DNA of 64,000 bases. It comes from Blastomussa wellsi. Taxonomy: Eukaryota; Cnidaria; Anthozoa; Scleractinia; Plerogyridae. The notes under the pieces are model-generated. The model was not told where the DNA came from, did no database searches, and saw only the letters and a program-made list of their open reading frames with translations. The position numbers and the translations under genes were made by a program. Where the stretch lies: assembly GCA_947652115.1 (NCBI GenBank), contig OX393561.1, forward strand, positions 45,952,189 to 46,016,188, given 5' to 3'. Below, one piece after another: positions 38,869 to 50,280 of the stretch (positions within the stretch are counted from its first letter, which is position 1; the number at the start of each line of letters is the position of its first letter).

Positions 38869-39864
38869 TCCTGTTCTGATAGGTTAAGGTACCTGATCAG
38901 TTACGTGATAAATGAAAACTGAATCTGGAAATGTCCACTGACGCACTTACTCATTACATTATTTCAACGACGGGAAATAGCAATTTGTTAAAAATGCACT
39001 TTATAGTTTTCCGCCTGCAACCGACAATTTAATTTATAAACTTCACGGTTTGAAAATAATAGCTGTTTGCAGCCTTAAAAATTTAGTAAAGAACAAGTTA
39101 CTTTTATAATTTCTTCACTTCATTACAAATACGACGATTCCGCTCCTTATACAATTATACCTTTTTAAAATTCAAAATAGCTTGGGACTCAAACAGACAT
39201 TATTTTAGAAAGTGAACCAATTTCGCGAACAATGAAAAATAATATTAAACTCCATGTAGGTACCAAGATCTAAAAGTTTCTTTCAATATCGTAAAAGTAA
39301 TTAAGCACGTTTATGTTAAGAAAGAAGACGATAGCAAGCAATTTCCTAAATTAAACAAAGTTCTGCCGACTAATTTGTTTTCTGTTGAATGTGACGTGTA
39401 CGGATAGCAGCAGATATAATTTGGACTGCGAGATCATGCTTTCTTCGGCAGAGTGATAGCTTTTATTTTCAAAATGATTCCAAAATTTAACAACAACAAT
39501 AATACAATACAAAAGTATGATTACTACCTATAAAGCGAAGATATGTCATTGACTGCAATATTTTAATTAAAAGCGAAAAGGCATGCACACACGTAGAAAA
39601 AAATTAATGCTAAACATACTAACTACTTCGAGAGACAGCTGTTTCCCGGATTTAACCATTGAATTGCCTACTCAGAATGATTTGCGCTCACAACTTTCCA
39701 TTATAAGGTCTCCCTCGCTTCCTTCTTCGTTGAGAACATGATTTCATATTCATTGAGGGCTTCCGGAGAATTGCTATAAAATTTAGGCGAGAAATGTAAC
39801 TTTTCATTAACATCGGGTCACATCGCACTCATCTTCATCGAAATAGAAAGTTTGCAATTGGAAA
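38869..39864. other. Upstream region of GPCR, no gene
   Basis: AT-rich, with no recognised element or coding exon. It probably contains the GPCR promoter and leader. Confidence 0.5.
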
Positions 39865-40935
39865 ATGATGGAAAACAGCACGACATGTTCAACAAACTCG
39901 ACCGACTTATATAAAACATTCTGGTGGTTGGCACCGAAATATTTCAAGGAACTCTATTCGAGACCAAAATATCTCGTGGCTATCGAATCAGGAATAATGT
40001 TAATCATCACTATCACAGCCTTTTGTGGAAACTTTGTGGTGTGTATGACACTTGCTCGGAATCCAAGACTCCGCACTGCTACAAATTTACTGATTCTCAC
40101 GTTAGCAGCAACTGATATGTTAACCGCCTGTGTCCCGCTAACAGTGGCTACAATCGTTCTCATGAAAGGAGAATGGATTGTGCAGGTAAACCCTCTTAAT
40201 GTGAAAAACTTTCCTTGTCAGCTTCAAGGAATAATTGCTCCCGCTTTGACAGGATTTTCGTTACACATTATGGCGTTAACTGCTGTTAATCGTTACATTT
40301 GCGTAGCTCGCCAAAGACTGTACAGCAAGCTGTTCAGCCGAAAAGCAACCTGCCTCGTCATTTTAGCTGACGGTGTGATTGTACTAAGCCTCGCGTCCAT
40401 TCCTTATCCCGCGGGACTCGCGAGGGTCACGCTCGACCCGAGAAGGGCGATGTGTTTTACGACCTTCAAACAGCCGAAATCGGCACAGATGATTGCTACT
40501 ATGTTTTTGATTATCAACGTCGCCATTCCCATGATTGTAATAACACTGTGTTACTACCGAGTGTTTAAAGCAATAAGGATTAGATCTTTTCAAGTTGCGT
40601 TGAACACATCACAGAAAAACAGTAATGAACCATCAGCCGCCACAACAGCCTCCAAAATCCGAGAAGTAAAAATCACCAAAACTGTATTCGCTGTTTTGCT
40701 TGGGTACATTATATGCTGGATTCCGGTTATAGTTTGCAACCACCTCAGCTTCAATATGACAAATCCTCGTTTTCCTCGTCAGGGTGAATTGGTTTTCACC
40801 TATTTCATCAGTCTTAGCTCGGCCATTAATCCATTCATTTACGGAACCACTAACAAAGCTCTAAGAAAGGAATTCTGGGCTACTATCTGCCGCCGAAAAA
40901 AACAGAGTCCCACAGCTTTAAGGTCAAAACATTAA
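39865..40935 (+). CDS. Class A (rhodopsin-family) GPCR, orphan
   Basis: Single exon, 356 aa. Seven hydrophobic segments. Landmarks: N-glycosylation-type sites near the N-terminus (NSTT, NSTD), GN with Asn56 in TM1, Asp84 in TM2, the extracellular disulphide pair Cys118/Cys197, NRY (142-144) in place of DRY, CWIP (284-287) in TM6, and NPFIY (322-326) in TM7, then a short basic tail. TM7 lacks the retinal-binding lysine, so it is not an opsin. NRY recalls melatonin-receptor-like receptors, but those usually have NAxxY here. The ligand cannot be told. AATAAA lies near 41082. Intronless cnidarian GPCRs are common. Confidence 0.93.
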   Translation: MMENSTTCSTNSTDLYKTFWWLAPKYFKELYSRPKYLVAIESGIMLIITITAFCGNFVVCMTLARNPRLRTATNLLILTLAATDMLTACVPLTVATIVLMKGEWIVQVNPLNVKNFPCQLQGIIAPALTGFSLHIMALTAVNRYICVARQRLYSKLFSRKATCLVILADGVIVLSLASIPYPAGLARVTLDPRRAMCFTTFKQPKSAQMIATMFLIINVAIPMIVITLCYYRVFKAIRIRSFQVALNTSQKNSNEPSAATTASKIREVKITKTVFAVLLGYIICWIPVIVCNHLSFNMTNPRFPRQGELVFTYFISLSSAINPFIYGTTNKALRKEFWATICRRKKQSPTALRSKH

Positions 40936-42262
40936 TTCTTCTTGCTGGTTCATAATAATCATTTGTGTTAAGGCTCTGAGAATTTTATTGTTTTGTATTA
41001 GTTGTTGACATGTGTCTAATTGTCATTGAATGTCTGAGACGAATCTAAATCACCTGGATACATATCAACATCATCAATGTGAAATAAAGATTGAAATGAT
41101 GACATCTTGTCTTAGTCAATACTCTGAGAAGTAAGCTTTATTAGCTATGGATGGTAACGCTGATTGGTCTACGGCTCTTATTTAACTTCCAGTTTAACAA
41201 CCAAAGACCATGCAGTGGTTGCCGTCCTGGTACCCTGCCTCGTCGTCTACTATAAGCCACATTCTGTATTCATTTTCTCTAAGGACAAGTTGTGTTCTTA
41301 ATCCCTTTTATTTTACTACATAAACAACCAAGAATAATTTTTAGTTACCTGTGACAATGGCGACGAGTGTTTGCAAAAATCACGAATAAACCGTAGCAGC
41401 TGATTTTGGATTAAAAGGACGATATAGAAGAATAAACGACAGATGATACAGAAAATGGAAATCGATGGGGTAAAAATTATATTGTTGCTGAAGATCGCTA
41501 CGTTAATCTTTGGCCACAAATATAAAAAAGTTCTCACTATGGGAAAGAGATGTTCGAGCATCGGACAACAATCTGATTTCGCGACGGTACTCAAATCCAT
41601 GGAATCGAACCTCGGAAACTAATTGAAGGCTATGGTTTTCTTTAGAGTTTCTTCTGATAGATTTAATACTCGCCATCGTTTTCTATCGCCCACAGAAAAC
41701 ACCGTTCATACTGTAAAACTCACCAGTGACGTAAAACAAATAACGAACAAGACAACAAAAGAACTCAAAACAATATAGAACAGAAAAACAATAGTTCAAA
41801 AACAAAAACAGAAAAAAGTCACAGGTTTTTACACCGAGGTAAACCCGAAATCCCGGGCTCGTAGTCTAACTGTTAAGTATTGCAAGTCGTTGTCTAAAAG
41901 GAGAGGTGATTACATCACTCAACCTGACAGAAATTTAAAATTAGACAACACCGCCACACAAAGAAATTTTCGATTTGTTATATGGTCACAAGCGCTTGGG
42001 CCCTAACAATCAAGATTTATTTCACGCGTGACCGCACGATTCCAGGATTGCTGCAGAAAGTAGCTTGTTTGTGGCTTCAGTTACTTCACTGTTTCCATCC
42101 AATAGCTAAAAAACCGGACACCAAGAATGCAGAGATAACGAAGCCCAAATCAAGCTGCATTTTCTCAAAGAACCCGCTATAGCTCTCCAACGTTTAATGT
42201 AGTCGTCGATTGGTTTTTATGTCGTCTGTTTGGACGAACTGTTCACTGATCCTCAGCTTTAA
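40936..42262. other. Intergenic, no gene seen
   Basis: Contains the GPCR 3' end with AATAAA. A minus-strand open frame at 41316-41600 has no recognisable motif. The last ~100 bases are the likely promoter of the PLCXD gene. Confidence 0.5.
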
Positions 42263-45200
42263 ATGGTCTTGAACCATCCCTGGATTTTCGTTTCAATGTT
42301 TTTCCTTGCCACCTGTTGTTCGTGCATCGATGGTTTTTGGTTCTTCTCCTGTCCCCATGGCAACGACAATGGGCAGGTAGGTGACACTTGTTCGGCTTTC
42401 TGTCGCTGTCATCCCTTGAACACATGCGAGGCGGGAATACAGAAATGCGCGCCTCCTGGAGTGTACGGAGACCGCTGTCATCTCACGAGGCCATGCGCCA
42501 CTGAATTTAGTTGTCATCCGGGAGTTCAGAAATGTTTCCATGTGCCTCGTCTTCATGGTGAGCCGTGTGTGGCTGGTTACGAGTGTGGAAACGATCTTTC
42601 GTGCGAGCCAGGAGTTCAGGTTAGTTGATCTTAAAAACGTTCTATTTCGATTATATTCTGTCCAGTTTATCTAAGTATAAATAGAATGATGTGCTTAACT
42701 TTTCAGCTTTGCTTTCATCGTCCTCGTCGATACAAAGAGCCTTGTTCTGCTGGATTTTCCTGCGCCCCGGGCCTAAGCTGCCAGCCAGGATATCAAAGGT
42801 GTCTGCATCATCCAAGGCGAGAAAGTGAGCGCTGCTCTGCGGGATACGCATGCGCGGATGGGCTGGTTTGCAGGTTGTGTGACAAACCTTTTGCTACCTG
42901 TCAAATGTCACGTGTACCTGCTTTGACAGAGCAGGTAAGTCGCTGGTTTATTATTATTGTATTATACAATGTCGAAATATACTTAGCCTGCAGAACAGGC
43001 GGTTTAGCGGGGGTGGAGCTTGGAGGGCGCCCCGCGAGCGCGCCCCGCGAAGCCCCCCCCCCCCCCCCCCCCCGCAAAACCACCTTCAGGCTAAAGTATC
43101 CTCATCGATTGATTGTAAATTCTACTCATTGATTGATTGATTGTAAAATATACTCATTGATTTTAACTGTTGGATAGGATTACGACAGACCCTTCAATAA
43201 AGTTGCGTTTCTTGTTACCCATAATTCCTTCTCTAATTCTCCAAACTTTGCTGTGTGGGCCCGCAATCAACGATTCAGTGTCAGTCAGCAGCTCATGGAC
43301 GGTGTTCGTGGACTCATGTTGGACATATATCCAGGTTGTTCAAATAAAATTCTTTAATAAAATTGTTTTTCTGCAACTGGGCGTTCTACTAGCAACAATG
43401 GTTTATAACAATGGTGACAATGATAATGATAATGGTAATCATAATAATGATGATAACGGTGACGATAACGATGACAACGACGACGATGATGATGATGATA
43501 ATGGTGAAGATGTTAATCACTTCCGTATTTCAATTCCTTTATAGGGTGGGGAGTTGCGGAAGTTCGCCTGTGCCATGCATCGTGTTTCTGGAGCGGTTCG
43601 TCGAACCTTATGGACACACTGATTGAAATCAGGAAATTCCTTGAAAGCAATACTCGTGAAATAATCACAATCATATTCGAAGACTACTTGAAAAATCCAA
43701 CAATTCTAAAACGAGTATTTGATCAAGCGGAAATTTCTCCATACGTGCTGCTAAACGAAAATTGGGGAGATGGGTTCAATGATTGGCCCACCCTAAGAGA
43801 CATGTGCAAATTGGGTCGTCTCGTGGTGTTCAACAACAATGGTCTCCGTGGTTTTCCTTATACGGAGTTGAACATGTGGCATTACGTCAGAGAGAATCGC
43901 TATGGTAATCCAGGGCAAAACTTAAAGGTACAACTGAAAATAAGTCAAAAGTCCCATAGTCATGTACTTTGTACCTAGTAAGCGCGTACGTTCTTGATAA
44001 AGCCAGCGAAACTTAATTTTAGTTGTTAATACAATAAACCAAAAAAATCGTCTCTATCTTACGAAAAAAGCTGACATTTTTTCAGTTACCTGAAAGAAAT
44101 ATATGACCATTAATTAATCAGTTGCGTGGAGCTTGGGTTAATTATGATTTTAATTAATTAATTTAATACAAATTTAGTTTGTATTTATTGTGTTAAGTGA
44201 TGGTTTCCTTTTTGAAGGAATGTGCTGACCGCGCAGAATCTCGTTGGAACGCTCACTGGAATGATCACTGGAACCTGGTTCTAGTAAATTGGTTCAGTAC
44301 AGCGGCTAACCCGCTTCAGCCATGCCTGAACTCCTTCATCGAAATAAGAGAGAAGCTGGTTACTTGCCATGACAAATTTGGATTGTGGGCAAATTTTATA
44401 GCAGTTAACTTTTACACCGAGGGCTCAGGAGGCGGGGCTTTTCAAGCTGTCAGATGGCTTAACGACATGCTTAAACGTAAGTGCAAGCCCGCTACACAAC
44501 CTTGTTGCCACAGTATGTGCACAATATTCTTCTGTACGTTATTTCGCAGAAGAAGTCTCGTGTATTGACATAATTTAGCTTTATCACGTATAATCCTTAA
44601 GCCCTTTGGCATTTTCGCTTGTCTCGTTGCCAGCAAAAAGCCTGCTGTGCAAAGAATGAGCATCCCGATCAAGTCAGTAAAAGAGGATGCGAGAATCCTG
44701 AGAAATCGTCTGTCACCTCGAACGAAAAAGACAGAAGAGGAGGACAAAAGAGCACTGATAAAATTGAACACACTTTTTTATATTGAGAAGGCATACAGGA
44801 CTATATTAAAAACATTACTTGCAAAAAATTTCGGGCGTTTTAAATCGGACACTTTTTATATCAATAAGAAGCGGTTTTTTAAAACATTTGACGATAAAAA
44901 TTGCGATAAAACATTTCGTAAAAGCATATTAAAAAAGTGTTTATCAAGACGACGTTTAGCTCACGTCATTATCAAGTTAAAAAGAGTAACGATAAAATGT
45001 TTAAATACCAAATAGAACAATAGGTGATGTAATATTCCTTTCAAACGAAGACTTTTTACGAAATGTTTTATGGCAATTTTTTATCGTCAAACTTTTTATA
45101 TCATTTCGGACAAAATTCGGATAAAAATTTCGGACAATGCCGAAACATATCTGAAGTAAATTTGCGCCTATAAAACACGCATTAGTCGACTGAAAAAACA

Positions 45201-46434
45201 TCTTTGAAAAGCATAGTACCGAAAAATGGAACATGTTTCCGTTATTAGGCTATTCATAAAAAAATATCTTTTACACGGTTAAAAAGAACGAGCATATTAA
45301 CCAAGTTCTAGCTCCTTCATGTATACCAAAATCGCCCTAAATTTTTTGCAAGCAATTTATACTAATCCTTCAGTGCTCCCAACAGGTTTTCTAACTTCTG
45401 AAATGCGATTATTAACTTGCTTGAAGAATGTATATCAACTTATGCCTCATTCATTTTTGTTAGGAGACAGGCCAGCCACCAAGAAAACAAAAGCATCAAT
45501 CATTCCATCTCCTTTAATTGATGTTTTCAGTCATTGGGATGGAACCATTCCGTACCGTCAAGTGAAATCCATTAAAAAGCAAAACGCCTTAGACGGAAAA
45601 GGATATGGCAAAGGCTTCCACGATCTGTCAGATATCATCTCTCATATATTAAAACATCGCCACACAAGTCTGATTAGTAAAAAACAGCATCTTCTTCGTG
45701 TGTCTTTATCAAGTGAATCTCAAAGCAACAAACGTGGCAAAATACAGCTCCGCAATCAGATAAACGAACCAGTGTTTCCAGATTTAGCACGAAGTGACAC
45801 TCTTTCAATAGGCCATTTAAGTAACAGCAGTACTAAACATATACACGACTCGAAAAAGTTATCCGAATGGAACGCTTCTCAGTCAGAAAATAACAGTTCG
45901 TCATTTATTAGAGAAAATGGAGACGTAATTCGCTTTTTAAAATCATTGAAATCAACAAACAGGTTATCGTTGGACCCTGGAAATTTTGGGGTTAAAAATA
46001 CCGCTTCAGTCAGCGCGAGCGCCAACAAAAGTACGAATTTAAATGTTAGTTCTCATTGGTATGGTTTTACCGACGATCGTTCTCGCGGGAGAAATAATAA
46101 AGATCAATCATTTTCCGCCAAGTCCTTCAGAAGCAAGAGACGAAAATTTCACAAAGGAAGACTTCTCGCGGAAAGCGGACTCCAAAGACAGTCTGGACAC
46201 GAATTTGCACTAGCATTTACGAAGGCAGCGAAGGAACGTTCTCGGGTATCATCGAGACACGGCACGATAGGTACACGAGTGAATTCGAATACAAAGATTC
46301 GTAATCTTCTGAGACAGTTGGCCCGAATCAAAGCAAAACTAAACAGATATCTCCGTTTGGCTCACCCACGTATTGGTACTGGGCGCGCGGGCACAAAAAA
46401 GTCCTCTCCCTCCCCAGTTCCTCCAGGCCATTAG
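42263..46434 (+). CDS. Secreted PI-PLC X-domain protein with Cys-rich repeats
   Basis: Six exons: 42263-42619, 42707-42934, 43178-43334, 43545-43927, 44218-44476 and 45464-46434. Phases match throughout, giving 784 aa. A signal peptide (IFVSMFFLATCCSCIDG) is followed by four cysteine-rich repeats of about 34 aa (pattern CxxGxxCxxxLxCxPGVQxC, often ending HxPR) to residue ~185. The PLC X domain follows, with VTHNSF (His210) and VRLCHASC (His258) as the two catalytic histidines, then IITIIFEDYLKNP and LVNWFSTAANP. The final exon encodes ~323 residues rich in Lys, Arg and Ser with no known domain, probably disordered. X-only proteins lack the Y, PH and C2 parts of calcium-dependent PLCs. The product is probably secreted; its substrate is unknown. 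AATAAA occurs near 46678. Confidence 0.85.
43020..43078. repeat. C-tract with CGCGCCCCGCG motif
   Basis: CGCCCCGCGAGCGCGCCCCG followed by ~23 C bases in intron 2 of the PLCXD gene. Its length is likely uncertain in the assembly. Confidence 0.8.
43398..43510. repeat. GAT/GAC-rich microsatellite
   Basis: Imperfect AATGAT/GACGAT units in intron 3 of the PLCXD gene. Confidence 0.85.
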
Positions 46435-46826
46435 TTCTCTCATTTTTTCCTTTTTGGATCCATATATATCCATATATTTTGACATTCTTCATAAAATAAG
46501 CGCGGAAGGCTTAATAGCAAGGGATATTTAGGCTATAACATCGTTTTAAGATACAAAGGAGCCCGGTGAGGATCTATCCGAAGAGATTTCCATTTGTATT
46601 ATGACGAGCGTTTAATTGTTAAAATATATCACTGTTTTCTAAATGAATATTTAATCCAGTACGTTAGTGAAAGCGAAAAATAAATTTTAGGAAAGAGGAT
46701 AATTTTTATGTTATCTATTATTTTCGATATTGCGCGATGACTTACCCTCCCCCCCGAACCTCAGCCCCTCAGGGCGTAGCACTCAAACCCCCCGAGCCTC
46801 TTTTTATAGTGAAGAAGGCATCTTAA

Positions 46827-47401
46827 AGTGCCCATAATGTCAAAATTAGTTTTTCGCTCATGTAATTTTACATTTCACCTAATGAACGTCTGCGAAAAAA
46901 ATTTTCGATTTGGATTAAACGCAATTTTTTTATAATTTTTTAAAGACATTCAAATTTGCCGCCATTTTGGTCCACCATTCGCACCAGTTTTCCTCGGTTT
47001 GAAGTGAGTCGTGACGTAGGTTCAGGAACACGTGATTTGGGTCGTGACTTATCTGACTTGAAAACAAGTGATAATTTTGCTTCATAGTTGTCTCCATTTA
47101 GGACACGTAATAAAGCTTACCAATATCGTAAACGACCCGCACACGACCTGTGTATTTTTTCACTAAAGGTCAAGGAAGGTTCCTGAACCTAGGTCACAGA
47201 TATCAGTCACGTGGTCATGTTGAGCACGTTACTCTTGTGATCAGCGGCAGGGGTCGACCGCAAGAAAATATAATTTTGAACTTTGTAAAAATTCGTAAAA
47301 AAATTGCGTTTTATCCAAATCTAAATTTTTTTTTGCAGAAGTTCATTTGGTGAAATGTAGAATTAGATGAGCGAAAATTTTTTTTTGACATTATGGGCAC
47401 T
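46827..47401. mobile_element. 575-bp MITE with TTAA target duplication
   Basis: Starts AGTGCCCATAATGTCAAAA and ends with its reverse complement. TTAA lies at 46823-46826 and 47402-47405. The inverted similarity runs further in (TTTCGCTCAT, ATTTCACC, TTTTTTTGCAGA-like). No coding capacity. A TTAA duplication fits piggyBac or Kolobok relatives. Confidence 0.8.
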
Positions 47402-47498
47402 TTAAACTCACGAATCGAGAAAGAAATGATTTACGTAAATGCATCAAGAGGACAGTGACTTTCCGATGTGCGGCCGGTGTCTTGATACTATTTGGACG

Positions 47499-47870
47499 TA
47501 GAGATTCTGAACGCTGTCAAAGACATTATATAAAGTTTAAAATAACGTGTAATTAAAAGGTCAGGAACATTCCACGTTGTCTTCTTTTTCAGGAAAATAA
47601 GATGAATTCGGCTTGCTATTTTCTTGTCGTCTCCTTGGCCGATTTCATCGCTTTTGGGAGATTTGATGTCAGTTTCTATTTTGAGGCAAAAACCTCCATT
47701 TCTTCCAAAAACGATGAAATACGCCAAAAAGATAACACAAATAAAACAAGCTTGATGAATTTTCCTCATTCCACTGAAAAGAAGGCAAAATTGAATGTTA
47801 CTGATCTTTTATTCCAAGTTATTTCAAACTTTATACAATGTCTAAAACAGCTTTCAGAATCTCAACGGCC
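47499..47870. repeat. Long imperfect palindrome with ORFs on both strands
   Basis: The left arm (47499-47684) and the right arm (47693-47870) are reverse complements at perhaps 75-80%. Both begin with AGATTCTGAA, then contain a TATAAAGTTT block, a CTTCTTTT(T)CAG acceptor-like site and a hydrophobic open frame. The minus-strand frame (47769-47488) starts MRKIHQACFICVIFLAYFIV; the plus-strand frame (47602-47880) starts MNSACYFLVVSLADFIAFGR. Neither has a confirmed gene structure. Confidence 0.6.
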
Positions 47871-48381
47871 GAGAACGTAACAAAACACAGCGAACATCAG
47901 AAGTCACGTTCCACTTGATACGTTTACATAATTTTTTTTTTCTCGAATCGCGAGTTAGGGACACCTGTGATTACAAGCGAGTGACCAGGGCAACAGTATT
48001 TGCCGCTCCAACCATAGAGAAAGTGCGGCTTGTCTTTCTTACGATATGTTGCACGTATCTATTATGTTAGAGCGGTTTTCAATCGAGTGTCAAACGTAAT
48101 TTTTTATGTTAGGGAATTACGTCCTTCAAAACAACTGGCTCTTTCCACACTCTCGATCAAGCTGGAGAAAAAGGAAACACATACCAAAATTAATATAAAC
48201 CATTTTTTCGTTTTTAGTCTAATCTCTCTTGTTACTATCTAGTTTAAACCAACATGGACGTCCTTCGAACAAGACTTAAATTGTGAAAGTTTCATCGTCG
48301 GTATTACAGTAGGTTTTCGAGAAATTTCGAGTCAAAAACAGGTTTTTAAAATCTTGGACGAGAATTGAATCCACCGTAAGA

Positions 48382-48596
48382 AAAAAGATGGCGCCTGTAC
48401 ATTTTACCATAATAACTTGCGAACCAAATAAAGCCCATACAGAAAGGTATGGCTTAATGGAAGTCGTTCCTTATACTAACAACATTGCTCTTGTCGAGTT
48501 TGAACGACTCACAACGTTTCTTTGTGTTTTTATACGCCCTTTTAGGGTTTTCGCACGCAAAGCATCATAGGTAAATGTACCAGTCGCCATCTTTTT
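48382..48596. mobile_element. MITE-like element with AAAAAGATGGCG ends
   Basis: AAAAAGATGGCG-CCTGTACAT on the left mirrors ATGTACCAG-TCGCCATCTTTTT on the right, arms of ~26 bp. No clear target duplication was found. Confidence 0.6.
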
Positions 48597-48882
48597 CCTT
48601 TAGGTGGATTGCGCATGCCCGTTTATTTATGACTGGATTTATGTGAACCGGTTCAAAGGAATTTTTGAGCGAAACTCCTGAGAAGCTGTAAAAGCCAAAA
48701 ACAGCCATAAAAGCTATAAAATTTAAAAGGAGTGGCAGCTTCTATTCTCTTGGTGACTCTCTTATCCGAAAGTTCAGTGCTAGTATTACTGTTATTATTA
48801 CCGGTACTCTGTCTTGATTCAACAGAACTCGACATGACACTATAGTTCTGAAGGCATATTTTCGTAGGGACTGTGTCAATGG

Positions 48883-48946
48883 AAATGACAAGACGAATTT
48901 TCAGCCCCAAAAATAGTGACATGATACAAAATTCGTCTTGTCATTT
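48883..48946. repeat. Perfect 19-bp inverted repeat
   Basis: AAATGACAAGACGAATTTT at 48883-48901 and its exact reverse complement at 48928-48946, separated by 26 nt. Confidence 0.85.
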
Positions 48947-49999
48947 AATAACTGTAAATTAGGGTAGCAATGCAGTTTTTAAGTTTATTGCATAGAGATA
49001 TCTTTATTCTTGCTAGAAAATATCTATATAATAATAAAATAAATTTGGCACTTTTTCCACAAGACGGGTGATTGCGAAATAAGGGACCTGGGATTTTTAA
49101 GACCCGTATACTTTCTGGATTAAACAATAGCCATTTTTCAATTTCTAGTGTGATAGAGTACTTTTTGCAGTTTAATTTGATATATGGATACTATGTATTC
49201 CTTTCAAAGCTTGCGAGATCATTTTGTTAATAAAATGCCCCCTTAACTCAAATCAACGCAAGTTACTCTAACCTATGTCTTTTCGGAGCAAGAAGACTGT
49301 AGTTTGGGAATAATAACAAAATCACGAAGTCTACTAATTCAATTAAATTATTATTTACAACACAAAATGGCATCACAGACTTAAAAATTTCCAGCGCAAG
49401 AGTTGACCCGGCAAGCCATGCATGGTCTCAAATGAACTGAGGAATAGTGTGTTACATCAAGGATTCGCTTGATTTTTAGGCAGCTCCGGATAAAAGCTGA
49501 GAAATGTACTTTGATTAGTAACCCGCACATGGTTCATGTCGGTCAGCGACCGGAAACGTACGCTTCCGAACTGAACAAATCGCCGTTAAGATCAGCGCAA
49601 AACCGATCTGGTACTTCTACCTAGCGGCAAAATCTCCATAAAAAAGTATGAACATGCATCAATCGTACTCACATTAAATAGGGCTCTGTACTTCCACGCT
49701 ATTCCTCGGTTTTCCCAAGCAGCTTTCCTATATATGTATTATAATTCCCATATTATTTTAGAATTCTTACTTATATTTTATTTATTTATTTTATTATTAT
49801 CATTGCTCAGTTTGATATGTACTGTATTTATATTAATCTGGCACGTTCACGTTAAAACGAGTCCTACTCATTAGCGAAATGTGGATAAATAAATAGACCA
49901 ATTCCGATATATTAATATTCGGAGCAATTTCAGAATACCCCGCCACGATGGCGTGACACTAATCGCTTGCTCCCGCAGTCCCGCAGTCAGGTCAATGAT

Positions 50000-50280
50000 G
50001 ATAAAAGTTGAAAAAATAGTGGATAAATATGAATATGAAATGAGTGTAGAACTAGTGCTCCCGCAGTCCCACACTCCCACAGTGGAAAAAAGTGAATATT
50101 AAATGAGTGGAGAACTAGTGCTCCCGCAGTCCCGCACTCCCGCAGTAGAAAAAAATGAATATGAAATGAGTGTAGAACTAGTGCTCCCGCAGTCCCGCAC
50201 TCCCGCAGTGGAAAAAAGAGAATATGAAATGAGTGGTAAACTAGTGCTCCCGCAGTCCCGCACTCCCGCAGTGGATAAAT
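50000..50280. repeat. 63-bp tandem repeat in Merlin left end
   Basis: ACTAGTGCTCCCGCAGTCCC recurs at 50051, 50114, 50177 and 50240, exactly 63 bp apart. Units are nearly identical. A similar reverse-complement unit with TGCGGGACTGCGGGAGCGCG recurs near 51360-51510. Confidence 0.92.

Noticed and set aside
41316..41600. 94-codon minus-strand frame downstream of the GPCR
   Set aside because: Low-complexity hydrophobic stretches, no family, no flanking exon signals.
42653..42851. Minus-strand open frame across PLCXD exon 2
   Set aside because: Shadow of the coding exon; the spliced plus-strand gene explains the region.
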